Source: Fidelibacterota bacterium (GTDB lineage: Bacteria > Fidelibacterota > UBA8477 > JABMPR01). Taken from it: a DNA stretch of 13,829 nucleotides. Each line of letters starts with the position of its first letter. Positions within the stretch are counted from its first letter, which is position 1. Of the stretch, positions 13,821 to 13,829 are shown one piece after another. A program made the translations under genes and the position numbers. The stretch lies in contig JAUVDF010000010.1 in assembly GCA_030595455.1 (NCBI GenBank), forward strand, positions 1-13,829, in the 5' to 3' direction. The notes under the pieces were generated by a model that had not been told where the DNA came from, ran no database searches, and saw nothing but the letters and a program-made list of their open reading frames with translations.

Positions 13821-13829
13821 ACCAGCACC

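Noticed and set aside
1..13829. Mobile elements, CRISPR arrays, phage or defence genes
   Set aside because: No transposase or integrase motifs, no direct-repeat arrays with spacers, and no terminal inverted repeats flanking a cargo were seen; the gene content is ordinary chromosome.

Overview
This is a compact, almost fully coding bacterial chromosome segment. Every supported gene lies on the minus strand, so transcription runs from high to low coordinates. The window holds thirteen protein genes, two of them touching or crossing the window edges, and one tRNA. Base composition looks moderate (mid-40s % GC by eye, not computed). Gene starts often carry GGAG-type ribosome binding sites, and signal-peptide processing looks like Ala-Gln. 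These traits, the gene mix and the protein flavour suggest a Gram-negative, probably marine bacterium of the FCB/Bacteroidota-Marinimicrobia sphere. That placement is inference: no rRNA or other strong phylogenetic marker is present.

There appear to be three transcription units. (1) 13829 to 10943: an unrecognised small protein whose 5' end may lie off the window, pgk, tpiA, secG and tRNA-Leu(GAG), ended by a strong hairpin with a T-run. This joins lower-glycolysis enzymes to a subunit of the protein-export channel, and the tRNA sits 10 nt after the secG stop. (2) 10942 to 9397: a leader region with a sigma70-like promoter candidate and inverted repeats, then one exported TPR-repeat protein with its own terminator. 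(3) 9395 to the left edge: a nine-gene run of acpS, nnr (bifunctional NAD(P)H-hydrate repair), a VanZ-like membrane protein, recN, low-specificity threonine aldolase, trkA, trkH, an enoyl-CoA hydratase and a 3'-truncated DUF1611 P-loop gene. Genes in this run overlap or are separated by at most 14 bp, so it is probably one translationally coupled operon.

Functionally the third unit mixes housekeeping tasks: activation of acyl carrier protein, repair of damaged NAD(P)H, DNA double-strand-break repair, amino-acid cleavage, potassium uptake (trkA and trkH form one system), beta-oxidation-type chemistry, and possibly D-amino-acid metabolism through the DUF1611 protein. I found no mobile element, CRISPR array, phage gene or defence island. 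Several predicted starts were moved from the longest open frame using ribosome binding sites and family N-termini (enoyl-CoA hydratase, nnr, trkH). The most interesting points are the unknown protein before pgk, the secG-tRNA-Leu junction, the DUF1611 gene, and the structured leader of the TPR gene. I saw no convincing evidence of a wholly new system.
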